DNA of 64,000 nt from Prolixibacteraceae bacterium UBA6029 (GCA_002429385.1 DIZL01000073.1:78699-142698), one strand, 5' to 3'; counted from the stretch's first letter, positions 53,510 through 63,353 are shown. Notes: a model not told the origin generated them from the letters alone. Made by a program: numbers and translations.

Positions 53510-56347
53510 TTGAAAACCGAAAAACTGACACGCAAGGAAATCATTGACTACCGACTTAAACAAGCCGGGTGGAATGTTACCGACCGTACTCAGGTCATTG
53601 AAGAGTTTGACATTATTTTGGATAACAATCTAGCTGAGGAAGCTTCAACTCCTTATGCCGGGCACCAATTCAGCGACTATGTTTTGTTGGGCAAAGACGG
53701 AAAATCGCTTGCTGTGGTTGAAGCGAAAAAAACTTCTGTTGATGCTGCAATCGGACGGGAACAGGCCAAACAATACTGTCATCACATTCATAAATCTTCC
53801 AATTACGAATTGCCGTTTTGCTTTTATACCAACGGGCATGACATCTATTTCTGGGATTTAGATAACTACCCACCAAAGAAGGTTTACGGATTTCCATCGC
53901 GTGACGATCTTGAAAGGTATGCCTACATTCGCAAAGCGCGAAAAGCACTGGCCAGTGAACTCATTAATACCAAAATTGCCGGACGTGATTATCAAATTCG
54001 TGCCATTCGTGCAGTGATGGAAGCCATTGAAAAACGTAAACGCATGTTTTTATTGGTAATGGCAACCGGAACGGGTAAAACAAGAACGTGCATTGCTCTG
54101 GTCGATGCTTTAATGCGTGCAGGCTGGGCAGAACGTGTTTTGTTTCTGGTTGACCGGATTGCCCTGCGTGATCAGGCGCTTGATGCCTTTAAAGAACATT
54201 TACCCAACGAACCGCGTTGGCCTAAACAAGGGGAAAGGGAAATTGCATCGGATCGGAGAATATACGTTGCGACTTATCCTACCATGTTGAACGTTATTCG
54301 TGACGAAGAACATTCGCTTTCGCCTCATTTCTTCGATTTGATCATAGTGGACGAAAGCCACCGTAGCATTTACAATACCTATCAGGAAGTTCTGACCTAC
54401 TTCAATACCATCACCCTTGGCCTGACAGCAACGCCTACTGATGTCATTGACCACAATACCTTTCAGTTGTTTGAAACTGAGGATGGAGTTCCAACCTTCG
54501 CGTATTCATATGACGAAGCGGTAAATCATATTCCGCCTTTCCTATGCAACTTCCAAGTCATGAAGATTAAGACCAAATTTCAGGATGAAGGAATAAGCAA
54601 GCGGACCATTGCACTGGAAGACCAGAAGAATTTAATTCTGGAAGGGAAAGAGATTGAGGAAATCAATTACGAAGGCACGGAGATAGAAAAGAAAGTCATT
54701 AACCGAGGAACAAATGCTTTGATCGTTCGCGAGTTTATGGAAGAATCGATCAAAGACCAGAACGGAGTCTTGCCCGGAAAAACAATATTCTTTTGCATCA
54801 CCAAAGCCCATGCCCGGCGAATGGAAGAGATCTTCGATTCGCTTTATCCTGAATACAAGGGTGAATTAGCCAAGGTGATAGTAAGTGATGATCCTCGTGT
54901 ATATGGCCAGGGTGGACTTTTGGATCAATTCAAAAACAACGATATGCCACGTGTGGCTTTGAGTGTGGATATGCTCGATACGGGTATTGACATTCGTGAA
55001 ATTACCAATCTTGTTTTTGCGAAGCCGGTATATTCTTACACCAAATTCTGGCAAATGATTGGCCGGGGAACCCGTCTGCTCGAAAGGACCAAAATAAAAC
55101 CCTGGTGTACGCAGAAAGATGAATTTCTGATTCTGGATTGTTGGGACAATTTTGAATATTTCAAGCTAAATCCAAGAGGAAAAGAGCTAAAACCTCAAAT
55201 ACCTCTGCCCGTCAGGCTGTTTGGCGTTCGGCTGGAGAAAATCGAAAAGGCAATTGAATTAAACCTTGCTGATACAGCCGAAAAGGAAATGCAAAAACTG
55301 AAAGCACAAATTACTACTTTGCCTCAAAATTCGGTGGTGATTATGGAAGCACGGCACGAATTGCAACGCCTGGAGGATGAGAATTTCTGGAACAATCTGA
55401 CTGAGGATAAACTTGAATTCCTTAAAGCTGTAGTAAAGCCATTATTCCGGACGGTTGCCGATACCGACTTTAAAGCCATGCGTTTTGAAAAGGATATTGT
55501 CGAAGTTTCGTTGGAACGACTCAAAGGAGACCATACGCCCTATTCAAAACCATTTTCACCAAACGATGTGATTTTCCCGAAATATGAAACCCTGAGATTA
55601 AGCATCATCGAAGAGATTGGGGAACTGCCGTTAAGCGTGAATGTGGTTGCCAAACAGGAACAACTAATCCGGCAGGCACAAACCAATCATTATTGGGCTA
55701 CCATTTCAGAAGAAAAATTTGATGAGTTAATTGACAAATTGGCTCCGCTAATGAAATACCGCGAATCGGTTATTCCGCTTGGCCCGGCTAAATTCAACCT
55801 GAAAGACTTCATCAGTGAAAAAGAATATGTGGAATTTGGTCCACAACATGAAGCGTTGAGCATTGCCAAATACCGCGAATTGGTTGAACAGAAAGTGAAT
55901 GAACTGGTGTTGGCCAATCCTATTTTGCAGAAACTTAAAGAGGGATTGGAAATAAGCGAAGATGAAGCCGAACAATTGGCTGAAGAACTTCACGATGAAC
56001 ATCCGCACATTACGATCGACTTGCTTCGACGTGTTTATAATCACCGGAAAGCGGTATTTGTTCAATTCATCAAACACATCCTGGGAATCGAGATATTGCA
56101 TTCGTTTCCTGAAACGGTTTCCAAAGGCTTCGATGAATTTATTGCCGTTCATTCCTATCTTTCGAGCCGACAATTGCAGTTTTTAGACTTACTTCGCACC
56201 TTCATCATCGAAAAGGGAGAGTTAACACGGAAAAACCTGATCGAATCACCATTTACCCAGTTACATCCTGAAGGTATCCGGGGCATCTTCAATCCGAATG
56301 AGATCAATGAAATATTAAAATTGACTGAAAAATTAATTGCAGCTTAG
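53510..56347 (+). CDS. hsdR: Type I restriction enzyme, R (restriction) subunit
   Basis: About 945 residues. An N-terminal PD-ExK nuclease domain (FSDYVLLGKDGKSLAVVEAKK, giving D...E-x-K) is followed by a helicase with Walker A MATGTGKTRT, DEAH-type DESHRS, TATPT, and a C-terminal coupling domain. EcoEI/EcoR124-like HsdR cuts DNA after translocation with HsdM and HsdS. I choose the TTG at 53510 because it gives the family start (KTEKLTRKEIIDYRLKQAGW) and lies 20 bp after a -7 box; an earlier TTG at 53444 is also open. The stop at 56347 lies 1 bp before the hsdM ATG. Confidence 0.93.
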   Translation: MKTEKLTRKEIIDYRLKQAGWNVTDRTQVIEEFDIILDNNLAEEASTPYAGHQFSDYVLLGKDGKSLAVVEAKKTSVDAAIGREQAKQYCHHIHKSSNYELPFCFYTNGHDIYFWDLDNYPPKKVYGFPSRDDLERYAYIRKARKALASELINTKIAGRDYQIRAIRAVMEAIEKRKRMFLLVMATGTGKTRTCIALVDALMRAGWAERVLFLVDRIALRDQALDAFKEHLPNEPRWPKQGEREIASDRRIYVATYPTMLNVIRDEEHSLSPHFFDLIIVDESHRSIYNTYQEVLTYFNTITLGLTATPTDVIDHNTFQLFETEDGVPTFAYSYDEAVNHIPPFLCNFQVMKIKTKFQDEGISKRTIALEDQKNLILEGKEIEEINYEGTEIEKKVINRGTNALIVREFMEESIKDQNGVLPGKTIFFCITKAHARRMEEIFDSLYPEYKGELAKVIVSDDPRVYGQGGLLDQFKNNDMPRVALSVDMLDTGIDIREITNLVFAKPVYSYTKFWQMIGRGTRLLERTKIKPWCTQKDEFLILDCWDNFEYFKLNPRGKELKPQIPLPVRLFGVRLEKIEKAIELNLADTAEKEMQKLKAQITTLPQNSVVIMEARHELQRLEDENFWNNLTEDKLEFLKAVVKPLFRTVADTDFKAMRFEKDIVEVSLERLKGDHTPYSKPFSPNDVIFPKYETLRLSIIEEIGELPLSVNVVAKQEQLIRQAQTNHYWATISEEKFDELIDKLAPLMKYRESVIPLGPAKFNLKDFISEKEYVEFGPQHEALSIAKYRELVEQKVNELVLANPILQKLKEGLEISEDEAEQLAEELHDEHPHITIDLLRRVYNHRKAVFVQFIKHILGIEILHSFPETVSKGFDEFIAVHSYLSSRQLQFLDLLRTFIIEKGELTRKNLIESPFTQLHPEGIRGIFNPNEINEILKLTEKLIAA

Positions 56348-56348
56348 C

Positions 56349-57914
56349 ATGTTACAAAATAACTCCAGCATAAAATCGCTCATCGACAAACTTTGGAACA
56401 ACTTCTGGAGCGGTGGCATCAGCAATCCACTCACGGCTATTGAGCAGATCACCTATCTGATTTTCATGAAACGGCTGGACGATCTGGAAGCCAAACGTGA
56501 ACGTGATGCCGAATTTACCGGCGGGAAATACGTGTCGCGTTTCAGCGGAAAGTTTAAAGTGCCTGGCAGTACTGACGAAATTGATAAAAGCGAATTACGG
56601 TGGAGCAATTTTAAACGCCGCCCAGCCGACGAAATGCTGCTGCATGTGCAAACCAAAGTTTTTCCATTTTTAAAAGATTTGAACGGCGCAACTTCGCCGT
56701 TTACCAAACACATGGCCAATGCAGTGTTTATTATGCCCAAGGCATCGCTGCTGGTTGAAGCCATCAATATTATTGAACAACTTTTTATTGAAATCGAAAA
56801 AGATGCCAGCGAAGGCGGACAGGCTTTTCAGGATATACAAGGTGATGTGTATGAATTGCTGCTGAGCGAAATTGCCAGCGCAGGTAAAAACGGACAATTC
56901 CGCACGCCGCGACACATTATTAAACTAATGGCTGAATTGGTTGCGCCGCAATTGGGGCAGCGAATGGCCGATCCGACTAGTGGTACCGGTGGTTTTATCC
57001 TCGGCTACTACCTATATATTTTGACCGACATTGTACGCAAAACCGAACCCTCGAAATTGATAAGAGACGAAGATGGGTTTGAACGTGCTACCATGAGTTC
57101 TTTCCTTACAGAAGAGGTTAAACAAATTTTAGCGCAAAGCATGTTTGGTTTCGACATCGATACCACCATGGTGCGCCTCGGGCTGATGAACCTGATGATG
57201 CACGGTATTGACGAACCGCAGATTGATTACAAAGACACCTTAAGCAAGAGTTTCAACGAAGACGCTTTGTATGATATTATCATGGCCAATCCGCCATTTA
57301 CTGGCAATATTGACAAAGGCGACATCAACGCAAGTTTAAAATTGCCTACCACAAAAACGGAACTGCTTTTTGTGGAGCGCATTTTTACTATGCTGAAAAT
57401 GGGTGGAACTTCGGCTGTGATTGTACCACAAGGCGTTTTGTTTGGAAGCGGCAATGCCTTTGTAACGCTCCGGAAAATGCTGATTGAAAAAGCTGAACTG
57501 AAAGCGGTGATTGCCATGCCAAGTGGCGTGTTTAAACCTTATGCCGGGGTTAGCACTGCAATTTTAATTTTCACTAAAGGTGGTGAAACCAATAAAGTTT
57601 GGTTTTACGATATGCAGGCCGACGGCTATACCTTGGACGATAAACGAAATAAAATTGAAGCCAGCGATTTGCCTGACATTGTAAAGCAATTCAAAGCACG
57701 AAATAATCAAAAAGAAAACGACCGCGAGGCCAAATATTTCTTTGTTCCCAAAGCCGAAATTGTTGAAAACGATTACGATTTAAGCATCAGCAAATACAAG
57801 GAAGAAGTGTACGAAGAAGTGGTTTATGAAAAGCCTCAAGTGATTATTGAGAAATTGGAAAGTATTGAAAATGGTATTCTGAGCGGAATTTCTGAACTAA
57901 AACAGTTCGTATAG
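56349..57914 (+). CDS. hsdM: Type I restriction enzyme, M (methyltransferase) subunit
   Basis: 521 residues from the ATG at 56349. N-terminal helices (NNFWSGGISNPLTAIEQITY), the SAM-binding FRTPRHIIKLMAELV and DPTSGTGGFILGYYL, and motif IV MANPPFTGN (NPPF) are all seen, so N6-adenine methylation is expected. It forms the M2S core with HsdS and protects host DNA. It starts 1 bp after hsdR. Confidence 0.95.
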   Translation: MLQNNSSIKSLIDKLWNNFWSGGISNPLTAIEQITYLIFMKRLDDLEAKRERDAEFTGGKYVSRFSGKFKVPGSTDEIDKSELRWSNFKRRPADEMLLHVQTKVFPFLKDLNGATSPFTKHMANAVFIMPKASLLVEAINIIEQLFIEIEKDASEGGQAFQDIQGDVYELLLSEIASAGKNGQFRTPRHIIKLMAELVAPQLGQRMADPTSGTGGFILGYYLYILTDIVRKTEPSKLIRDEDGFERATMSSFLTEEVKQILAQSMFGFDIDTTMVRLGLMNLMMHGIDEPQIDYKDTLSKSFNEDALYDIIMANPPFTGNIDKGDINASLKLPTTKTELLFVERIFTMLKMGGTSAVIVPQGVLFGSGNAFVTLRKMLIEKAELKAVIAMPSGVFKPYAGVSTAILIFTKGGETNKVWFYDMQADGYTLDDKRNKIEASDLPDIVKQFKARNNQKENDREAKYFFVPKAEIVENDYDLSISKYKEEVYEEVVYEKPQVIIEKLESIENGILSGISELKQFV

Positions 57915-57916
57915 TT

Positions 57917-59161
57917 ATGAAATTCAGAAAATACAAATTGGAAGATGTTTGCAATATTCAAATTGGCAAAACACCTCGAAGAGAAGTCAAAGAATATTGG
58001 GGAAAGGGTTATAGCTGGGTAAGTATTTCTGATATGAAGTTGAGGATAATAACTACTACCAAAGAAGAAATAACAGAATCGGCGATTAAAGAATGTGGAT
58101 GCAAACTTATTCCAGAAGGAACCATCCTGATGAGTTTTAAATTGAGCATTGGCAAACTTGCCTTTGCAGGAAAGGATTTATATACTAACGAAGCAATTGT
58201 TGGTTTAGAGATCAAAGATAAAAAGGTATTACATCCTGATTATTTGCTTTATGTATTGAAAAATATCCCTTTAATCGGTTCGAATAATGCTGCAATGGGT
58301 GCTACCCTGAACAAAGAATCTTTGAAAATATTGCAACTTCCAATTCCTGAAAAACTCTCTGACCAACTCCACATTGCAAACCTTTTAAGCAAAGCCGAAA
58401 ACCTGATATCCCAGCGCAAACAAAGCATGGCTTTGCTCGATGAGTTTTTGAAAAGCACGTTTTTGGAGATGTTTGGAGACCCGGTGAGGAATGAGAAAGG
58501 TTGGGCATTGAAGAAATTGAAAGACGTCTGTATTAGAATTACTGATGGGACACATTTTTCTCCTCCTATAATTGAAAATGGTATTCCATATATTACGGCA
58601 AAGCATGTCAGGGAAAACAAAATTGATTTTTTCGGTAAGCCATGGTTTATTTCAGAACAAGATCATAAGGATATATACAAACGATGCGACCCTAAAAGAG
58701 GAGATGTTTTGTACATTAAGGATGGTGCAACAACTGGTTACGCAGCAATTAATAAGTATGATTTTGAGTTTAGTATGTTGTCCAGTCTTGCTTTATTAAA
58801 GACCAATAGTACGGAGTGTAATTCAGAATATTTATGCTCTTGGTTAAACAATCCGGTTGTTAAGTCTAAGATTCTTTTAGGGATGTCTGGAGGGGCAATT
58901 CAGAGATTAACATTGACGAAAATCAATGCATTGCCTATTCTAGTGCCACCTATTGCTCTCCAAAACCAATTTGCCCAAATCACAGAAAAAACTGAAGCAC
59001 TCAAAGCATACTACCAAGGCAGTTTACAGGTGTTGGAAAATTTGTACGGCAGTTTAAGCCAGCGTGCGTTTCGGGGAGAATTAAGCTTAAATCAGTTAGG
59101 AGAAGGGGTTTTAATGGCGGCAGAACCAGAGACGGGATATCAGGCTAACATTATCAAATAA
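57917..59161 (+). CDS. hsdS: Type I restriction enzyme, S (specificity) subunit
   Basis: 414 residues with two target-recognition domains separated by conserved helices. The first half has KLEDVCNIQIGKTPRREV and ends LPIPEKLSDQLHIANLLSKA. A long central helix follows (MALLDEFLKSTFLEMFGDPV). The second half repeats the pattern (LKDVCIRITDGTHF to ILVPPIALQNQFAQI). The two target-recognition domains decide which split DNA site is recognised, but the site cannot be read from sequence. It begins 3 bp after the hsdM stop. Confidence 0.94.
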   Translation: MKFRKYKLEDVCNIQIGKTPRREVKEYWGKGYSWVSISDMKLRIITTTKEEITESAIKECGCKLIPEGTILMSFKLSIGKLAFAGKDLYTNEAIVGLEIKDKKVLHPDYLLYVLKNIPLIGSNNAAMGATLNKESLKILQLPIPEKLSDQLHIANLLSKAENLISQRKQSMALLDEFLKSTFLEMFGDPVRNEKGWALKKLKDVCIRITDGTHFSPPIIENGIPYITAKHVRENKIDFFGKPWFISEQDHKDIYKRCDPKRGDVLYIKDGATTGYAAINKYDFEFSMLSSLALLKTNSTECNSEYLCSWLNNPVVKSKILLGMSGGAIQRLTLTKINALPILVPPIALQNQFAQITEKTEALKAYYQGSLQVLENLYGSLSQRAFRGELSLNQLGEGVLMAAEPETGYQANIIK

Positions 59162-59176
59162 TTTGATGTACCAATT

Positions 59177-60238
59177 ATGGAGGTAAAATTCTTCGATATA
59201 CAAAGCTGGAACGAACAACAGTGGTTCAATACTGGGGGAACCCGGGATAAAAAGTATGTTCAAAGCCCTGAAGGAGAATTTTATTACTTCAAAACCTCCA
59301 TGCTTAAACCCGGAAAAGACTATAAATATGAGTTTTGGAGCGAAGTTATAGCCTCACAAATAGGTCTTTTGTATGGTTTCGATATGTTACCCTATCACGT
59401 GGCCTTCGATGGTTTGAAGGTTGGTTGCATCAGCAAATCAATGTTTATACCCGGACAGGAAGAACTTATTGAAGGAGGAAAATTTCTTCAGGCATTTGAC
59501 AATACGTTTGATCCATCGGATCGGCAACTTCGCAAAAAATACTCGTTTCAACTGATAGAAAGTACTTTGAAATTCTTTGAATACGATAAAACGATTAAGG
59601 ATATTATCGAGATTCTGGTTTTTGATGCTCTAATCGGAAATAGTGACCGGCATCAGGAAAATTGGGCATTTATTACAAAATTATCTATAGTTGGTCATGG
59701 TATTAAAAATATAGAAGATTTCGTAAAAAACAAGAAAATGGATACATTTCCATCGCTTTTCAGAAACCTTATTAAGAAAGTGCTGTTAAATAAAGATGAG
59801 TCTGGCTTAAATGAGACTGGTAAGCAAATGAAGTTGCATTTCAATAAGAATGCACGATTTTCGCCAATCTACGATAGTGGCAGTAGTTTGGGCAGGGAAT
59901 TGGTGGAGCATAAGGTGGAATCAATGCTCAAGAATAATCAGGAATTAGAGGCTTATATAAACAGAGGTGAATCTGAAATACACTGGGAAACAGAAAAACC
60001 AAAGTTTTTCAAAATGATTGAAAACATTAAACAAAGCCAATATGCCCCCGAGTTACTCACAATTTTGAACCGTTTAAAGGCAAGGCACAATAAAGAAAAA
60101 ATTGAAACTATCATAAATACGATTGACGATAGTGTGCCACCTGAATTGGAATTCTGCAAAATTCCGCCAAACAGGAAGGAATTATTGGTAATATTGGTAA
60201 CTTTGCGGTTCGAAAAATTAATGAATTATTTAGCTTGA
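59177..60238 (+). CDS. HipA-like Ser/Thr kinase-fold protein
   Basis: 353 residues. The kinase-like segments DALIGNSDRHQENWAFI (catalytic Asp and metal Asn, about residues 151-167) and FSPIYDSGSSLGREL (DFG-equivalent Asp) match HipA-type kinases. There is no HipB-like DNA-binding gene beside it, unlike a classic HipBA toxin-antitoxin pair. It lies 15 bp after hsdS and overlaps the HIRAN gene by 4 bp, so it is in the restriction operon. It may modulate the restriction system or act as a separate abortive-infection kinase. Confidence 0.82.
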   Translation: MEVKFFDIQSWNEQQWFNTGGTRDKKYVQSPEGEFYYFKTSMLKPGKDYKYEFWSEVIASQIGLLYGFDMLPYHVAFDGLKVGCISKSMFIPGQEELIEGGKFLQAFDNTFDPSDRQLRKKYSFQLIESTLKFFEYDKTIKDIIEILVFDALIGNSDRHQENWAFITKLSIVGHGIKNIEDFVKNKKMDTFPSLFRNLIKKVLLNKDESGLNETGKQMKLHFNKNARFSPIYDSGSSLGRELVEHKVESMLKNNQELEAYINRGESEIHWETEKPKFFKMIENIKQSQYAPELLTILNRLKARHNKEKIETIINTIDDSVPPELEFCKIPPNRKELLVILVTLRFEKLMNYLA

Positions 60239-60891
60239 AATCAATAGGAAACATATATCTCTGCTGGCGAAAAGGCCAATCTCATCGCAGGCATTTAGTT
60301 GGAATTATCCGGCGAAACGCTACTGAAGGAGTGCGCTTTTCCTATATCAAAAAAAATATTCAGGCAGCCATACAAGATGGATTCTCTCCATATACCGAAT
60401 TCCCGGATGTTGGAAAAAAATACACCGATAATGTATTAGATATTTTCGGTCAGCGATTAATGAAATCTGAGCGTGCAGATATTCAGTCATTTTACGATTT
60501 TTGGGAAATCAAACCTGAATTTAAGACTGATAAATATTATTTGTTGGCACATACTCAAGGAATGGTCACTACTGACAACTTTGAGTTTTTAGCTGATTAT
60601 AAAGTCCGCAAAGATTTATCTTTTGTTACAGACCTGGCTAGTGTTCTGTCTCGTAAACTTCTGCCCGGATCAATAAAAGTTGGTGATTTCTTAACTTTTG
60701 AAACTGAGCCTGAAAACGAGTTCGATAAATACGCTGTAAAAGTATTTAAGGAGGACATTCAGGTTGGATATATTAAAAAAATTCATTCCCGTGTTTTTTT
60801 TCCAAAAAGTGCCAAAGGTCTAAAAATAAAAGTTAGAGCATTAGATCAGAACGGTGTCATTAGCAGGATATTTGTTAAGGTTAGTTTTTAG
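60235..60891 (+). CDS. HIRAN-domain protein with N-terminal HipA-partner-like domain
   Basis: 218 residues. Residues 1-130 (IYLCWRKGQSHRRHLVGII, then FSPYTEFPDVGKKYTDNVLD and SFYDFWEIKPEF) resemble the partner proteins of HipA-like kinases. The C-terminal 75 residues are a HIRAN domain (FETEPENEFDKYAVKVF, then VGYIKKIHSRVFF). HIRAN domains bind 3' DNA ends or stalled-fork structures in other proteins. It starts inside the last codons of the kinase gene (4-bp overlap) and is probably co-translated. Confidence 0.78.
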   Translation: MKSIGNIYLCWRKGQSHRRHLVGIIRRNATEGVRFSYIKKNIQAAIQDGFSPYTEFPDVGKKYTDNVLDIFGQRLMKSERADIQSFYDFWEIKPEFKTDKYYLLAHTQGMVTTDNFEFLADYKVRKDLSFVTDLASVLSRKLLPGSIKVGDFLTFETEPENEFDKYAVKVFKEDIQVGYIKKIHSRVFFPKSAKGLKIKVRALDQNGVISRIFVKVSF

Positions 60892-60985
60892 CACAGCCTA
60901 TTTTCGAACACAGTCATTTTAACTTGAATGTATCTGATCCTCTGTTTCAGAAGTTTTCAGTATTGATTCGTGAGAGTGAATTAAT

Positions 60986-61017
60986 TAAAAAAGCAGCCCC
61001 ACCGCAAGGGCAGGGCT
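60986..61017 (-). terminator. Rho-independent terminator of the small gene at 61043
   Basis: On the minus strand, a stem of AGCCC (61017-61013) pairs with GGGCT (60999-60995) and is followed by a run of T. Confidence 0.55.
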
Positions 61018-61042
61018 ATAAAGCAATTTTTGGGAAATTCTA

Positions 61043-61237
61043 TTACTTTTCCCTGCGCACACCTTTGTGAGGCTGTCCGTTTTGGTTCACATCAATAAAC
61101 TGCCCAGTATTGGTGTCACGTTTCACCCACTGTTCAGTTTTAGGATTGAAAACCTGCGAACGTTCCTTAACAGCACCATTGCGGTGTCCGTCTCCGGTTA
61201 TTCCATTTTTTGCCATGGTTTCAAATTTTTGGCTCAT
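61043..61237 (-). CDS. Small conserved hypothetical protein (64 aa)
   Basis: Tail SQVFNPKTEQWVKRDTNTG, followed by FIDVNQNGQPHKGVRREK, matches short proteins widespread among bacteria that share KNGITGDGHRNGAV and a KGVRR end. The role is unknown. Short and basic, with its own terminator, between the restriction operon and the toxin-antitoxin pair. Confidence 0.7.
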   Translation of the reverse strand: MSQKFETMAKNGITGDGHRNGAVKERSQVFNPKTEQWVKRDTNTGQFIDVNQNGQPHKGVRREK

Positions 61238-61388
61238 AAGTTATTTAATACTAAGGCGCTTATGTGTTGCCCAAGGAATAAATTTGGTAGTAATATAAAT
61301 ATTTCTACTTTTACGATCGAAAATATTATCCCGCCAGGAAAAATATATTTCAACCATCCGAAGCTTTATTCCATAGGCTTCGGTTTTT

Positions 61389-61886
61389 TTATTTAAGCCG
61401 TTTTATCAGCTTGTCAATTTCATCGTGTGGCAAACTGGCATTAATTAGTTTCAACTTTTCCAGTAATTCAGCGCCGTTTGTCTTGCTTATTATTTCCCCT
61501 TCAACAATTGTTTTAATCACCCAAATGCTTCCGTGTACCTCAATTTTTAAATCTTCGGCTTCATTTCGCAGCTTTCTGTCTCCTGTTAGCAAAGGGCACT
61601 TTAGCTGGTGTGATTTCCAGAGCACTGTTTTGTCTGTAATTCCTTTGAAAAATCGCTTGGTTGCGAAGTTCTGTATTTCTTCAACTTCATTTGCTGTAAG
61701 CTTAAAAACAATAAGCTTCTTTGCCCTGATGAACGATTCAATTTGTTCTTTTTGGTATGATTGCAATATTTCTCTTACTACAAAATCGGTTGTACAAATC
61801 TCAAAGTCCAACGCAAAAAACTCCGGCAATGCACCAATGCTGATGATGTCAAAAAATACGTTTGTATCTGTGATTATAAGCTTCAT
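61389..61886 (-). CDS. PIN-domain protein (candidate toxin)
   Basis: 165 residues from the ATG at 61886 (KLIITDTNVFFDI), with the PIN acidic residues in TDTN, in the TTDFVVREI segment and in LLTGDRKLRNEAE. PIN toxins cut RNA. The start overlaps the stop of the XRE-ImmA gene by 3-4 bp, giving a two-gene unit in which that protein would be the antitoxin/regulator. Confidence 0.85.
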   Translation of the reverse strand: MKLIITDTNVFFDIISIGALPEFFALDFEICTTDFVVREILQSYQKEQIESFIRAKKLIVFKLTANEVEEIQNFATKRFFKGITDKTVLWKSHQLKCPLLTGDRKLRNEAEDLKIEVHGSIWVIKTIVEGEIISKTNGAELLEKLKLINASLPHDEIDKLIKRLK

Positions 61887-62956
61887 ACCATAGGTTGCAT
61901 TTGTTCTCTGAATCGCCATACCGAAGTGCCCGAAAAATAAGCAGCTTCATTAACCGAAATAAGCTCTTTGCCTAATGCCATATATATTAATCGCTCAAAA
62001 CGCACAGGTTTTTCCTTACTCATGAAACGACCAGGTTCTTTTCCAGGTTCATGCAATTTCCGCTGCCGATAACCCATGATAAATTTCTTATATACATAGT
62101 CGTTAATTATTCCCAACTGCAATGAACGCGAAAACAAAGCCGAAAAAGATATACCCCATCGTTCCTTTATTAAAACCAACTCATTTTGATAGAAATGAAA
62201 CCGGTCTTTATGTAAGTCTTTACGGGCCATATCTTCAGGATACAATAATGCACTGGCAAAAGCATGACACAGTTTCTCTTCAATTTTGGTTTCAATCCCT
62301 TCAGGGAAGGTCAGGGCATGATGTGCCAGTTCGTGAAGTGCAGTGAACCGTTTTCTTACAATATCGTCATCTGGAGATGATTTGCGTAGAACAATTACCT
62401 TTTGAATTCCCATGTCAGCCTTTAACCCATCAAAAGAGTTAGGTGCATCAATCTCAACAACTTTATATCCCTTGTCTTCGAGCATTTCAACTACATCAGG
62501 AATTGGATCATAACCCAAATCCCATTCCTTGCGCAATGCGTGAGCCGCTTCTTCTGCTTCTTTGGCATTTGAAACAATGGATGGATACTCAAAGTATGAG
62601 GCTTGCTCCTTTAGGTTTAGAATATTTTCAAGTTCAAAATACCGCTCGAACGCTTCTTTCGCTTTTTCTTCGACTGATTCTTGTTCAGTTTTTGATAATT
62701 TTGAACTAAATTTTCTAAAATCAACATTAGTTAATTCAACAGCCACTTCAGGTTCAGAAAAAAAGAAATCTACCGGAACGTTCAAAATGGTTGATAAAGT
62801 AATGACTAAATCACTGTCGGGTTTCATTTTGCCCTGCTCATACTTATTTAGTGACTGCTTTGAAACTACATTACCCAACCTGTCGGCTAAGTTCTGCAGA
62901 GACAATCCAGCCATTTTTCGGGCTGCTATAAGTCTGGTTGCAAAAATGTTTTCCAT
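61883..62956 (-). CDS. XRE-ImmA/IrrE metallopeptidase fusion (candidate antitoxin/regulator)
   Basis: 357 residues from the ATG at 62956; an earlier TTG in the operator region is less likely. An N-terminal helix-turn-helix of the XRE type (LAARKMAGLSL-like, LADRLGNVVSKQSLNKYEQG) is followed by a metallopeptidase domain with HELAHHALTFPE (zinc HExxH) and EEKLCHAFASALLYPED. Related XRE-COG2856 proteins are antitoxins or regulators cleaved or activated by stress. It is upstream of, and overlaps, the PIN gene. Confidence 0.88.
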   Translation of the reverse strand: MENIFATRLIAARKMAGLSLQNLADRLGNVVSKQSLNKYEQGKMKPDSDLVITLSTILNVPVDFFFSEPEVAVELTNVDFRKFSSKLSKTEQESVEEKAKEAFERYFELENILNLKEQASYFEYPSIVSNAKEAEEAAHALRKEWDLGYDPIPDVVEMLEDKGYKVVEIDAPNSFDGLKADMGIQKVIVLRKSSPDDDIVRKRFTALHELAHHALTFPEGIETKIEEKLCHAFASALLYPEDMARKDLHKDRFHFYQNELVLIKERWGISFSALFSRSLQLGIINDYVYKKFIMGYRQRKLHEPGKEPGRFMSKEKPVRFERLIYMALGKELISVNEAAYFSGTSVWRFREQMQPMV

Positions 62957-62981
62957 TGTATTTGTTTGTTCGTTTGTTTGT

Positions 62982-63017
62982 GTTGACAAATGTAGTAATT
63001 AAATATCAATTGTCAAC
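62982..63017. promoter_or_regulatory. Probable autoregulatory operator of the XRE-ImmA/PIN pair
   Basis: GTTGACAA (62982-62989) and TTGTCAAC (63010-63017) are exact inverted 8-bp arms around the start region of the XRE-ImmA gene, a typical position for self-repression. Confidence 0.5.
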
Positions 63018-63221
63018 CAATATTATTTAAACTTATCAGCGTTATTATTTTTTTTTGGAAAATATTGGATTAATATATGACTGACACCAGAATTCAAAAA
63101 CAACAAGATATCCTGAAGATATTTCCATTATTGTGTTAATGGTTTAGATTGACACGAATAACTTACTTTCAGACATATAGGTACTACTCTCACTCAATTT
63201 TTTCTCCAAAGTTATTTCCGC

Positions 63222-63353
63222 ATTCCGGAAAAGTCAAGGGTAATACAAGCGTCCTTCGATTGGTAAAAGAATAGTGTAACATATCTAAGGATGCCCTTGA
63301 CAAGTATCCAGTCTGCTCAATCCTTTTTGGCTCAAAATTAATTGGAGAGCCAG
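63222..63353. repeat. Right copy of the repeat bracketing the defence island
   Basis: Partner of 52980-53149: same orientation, blocks at 63222-63239 and 63306-63353. It lies immediately before the RadC-like gene. The rest of 63018-63221 and 63354-63387 is non-coding. Confidence 0.55.
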
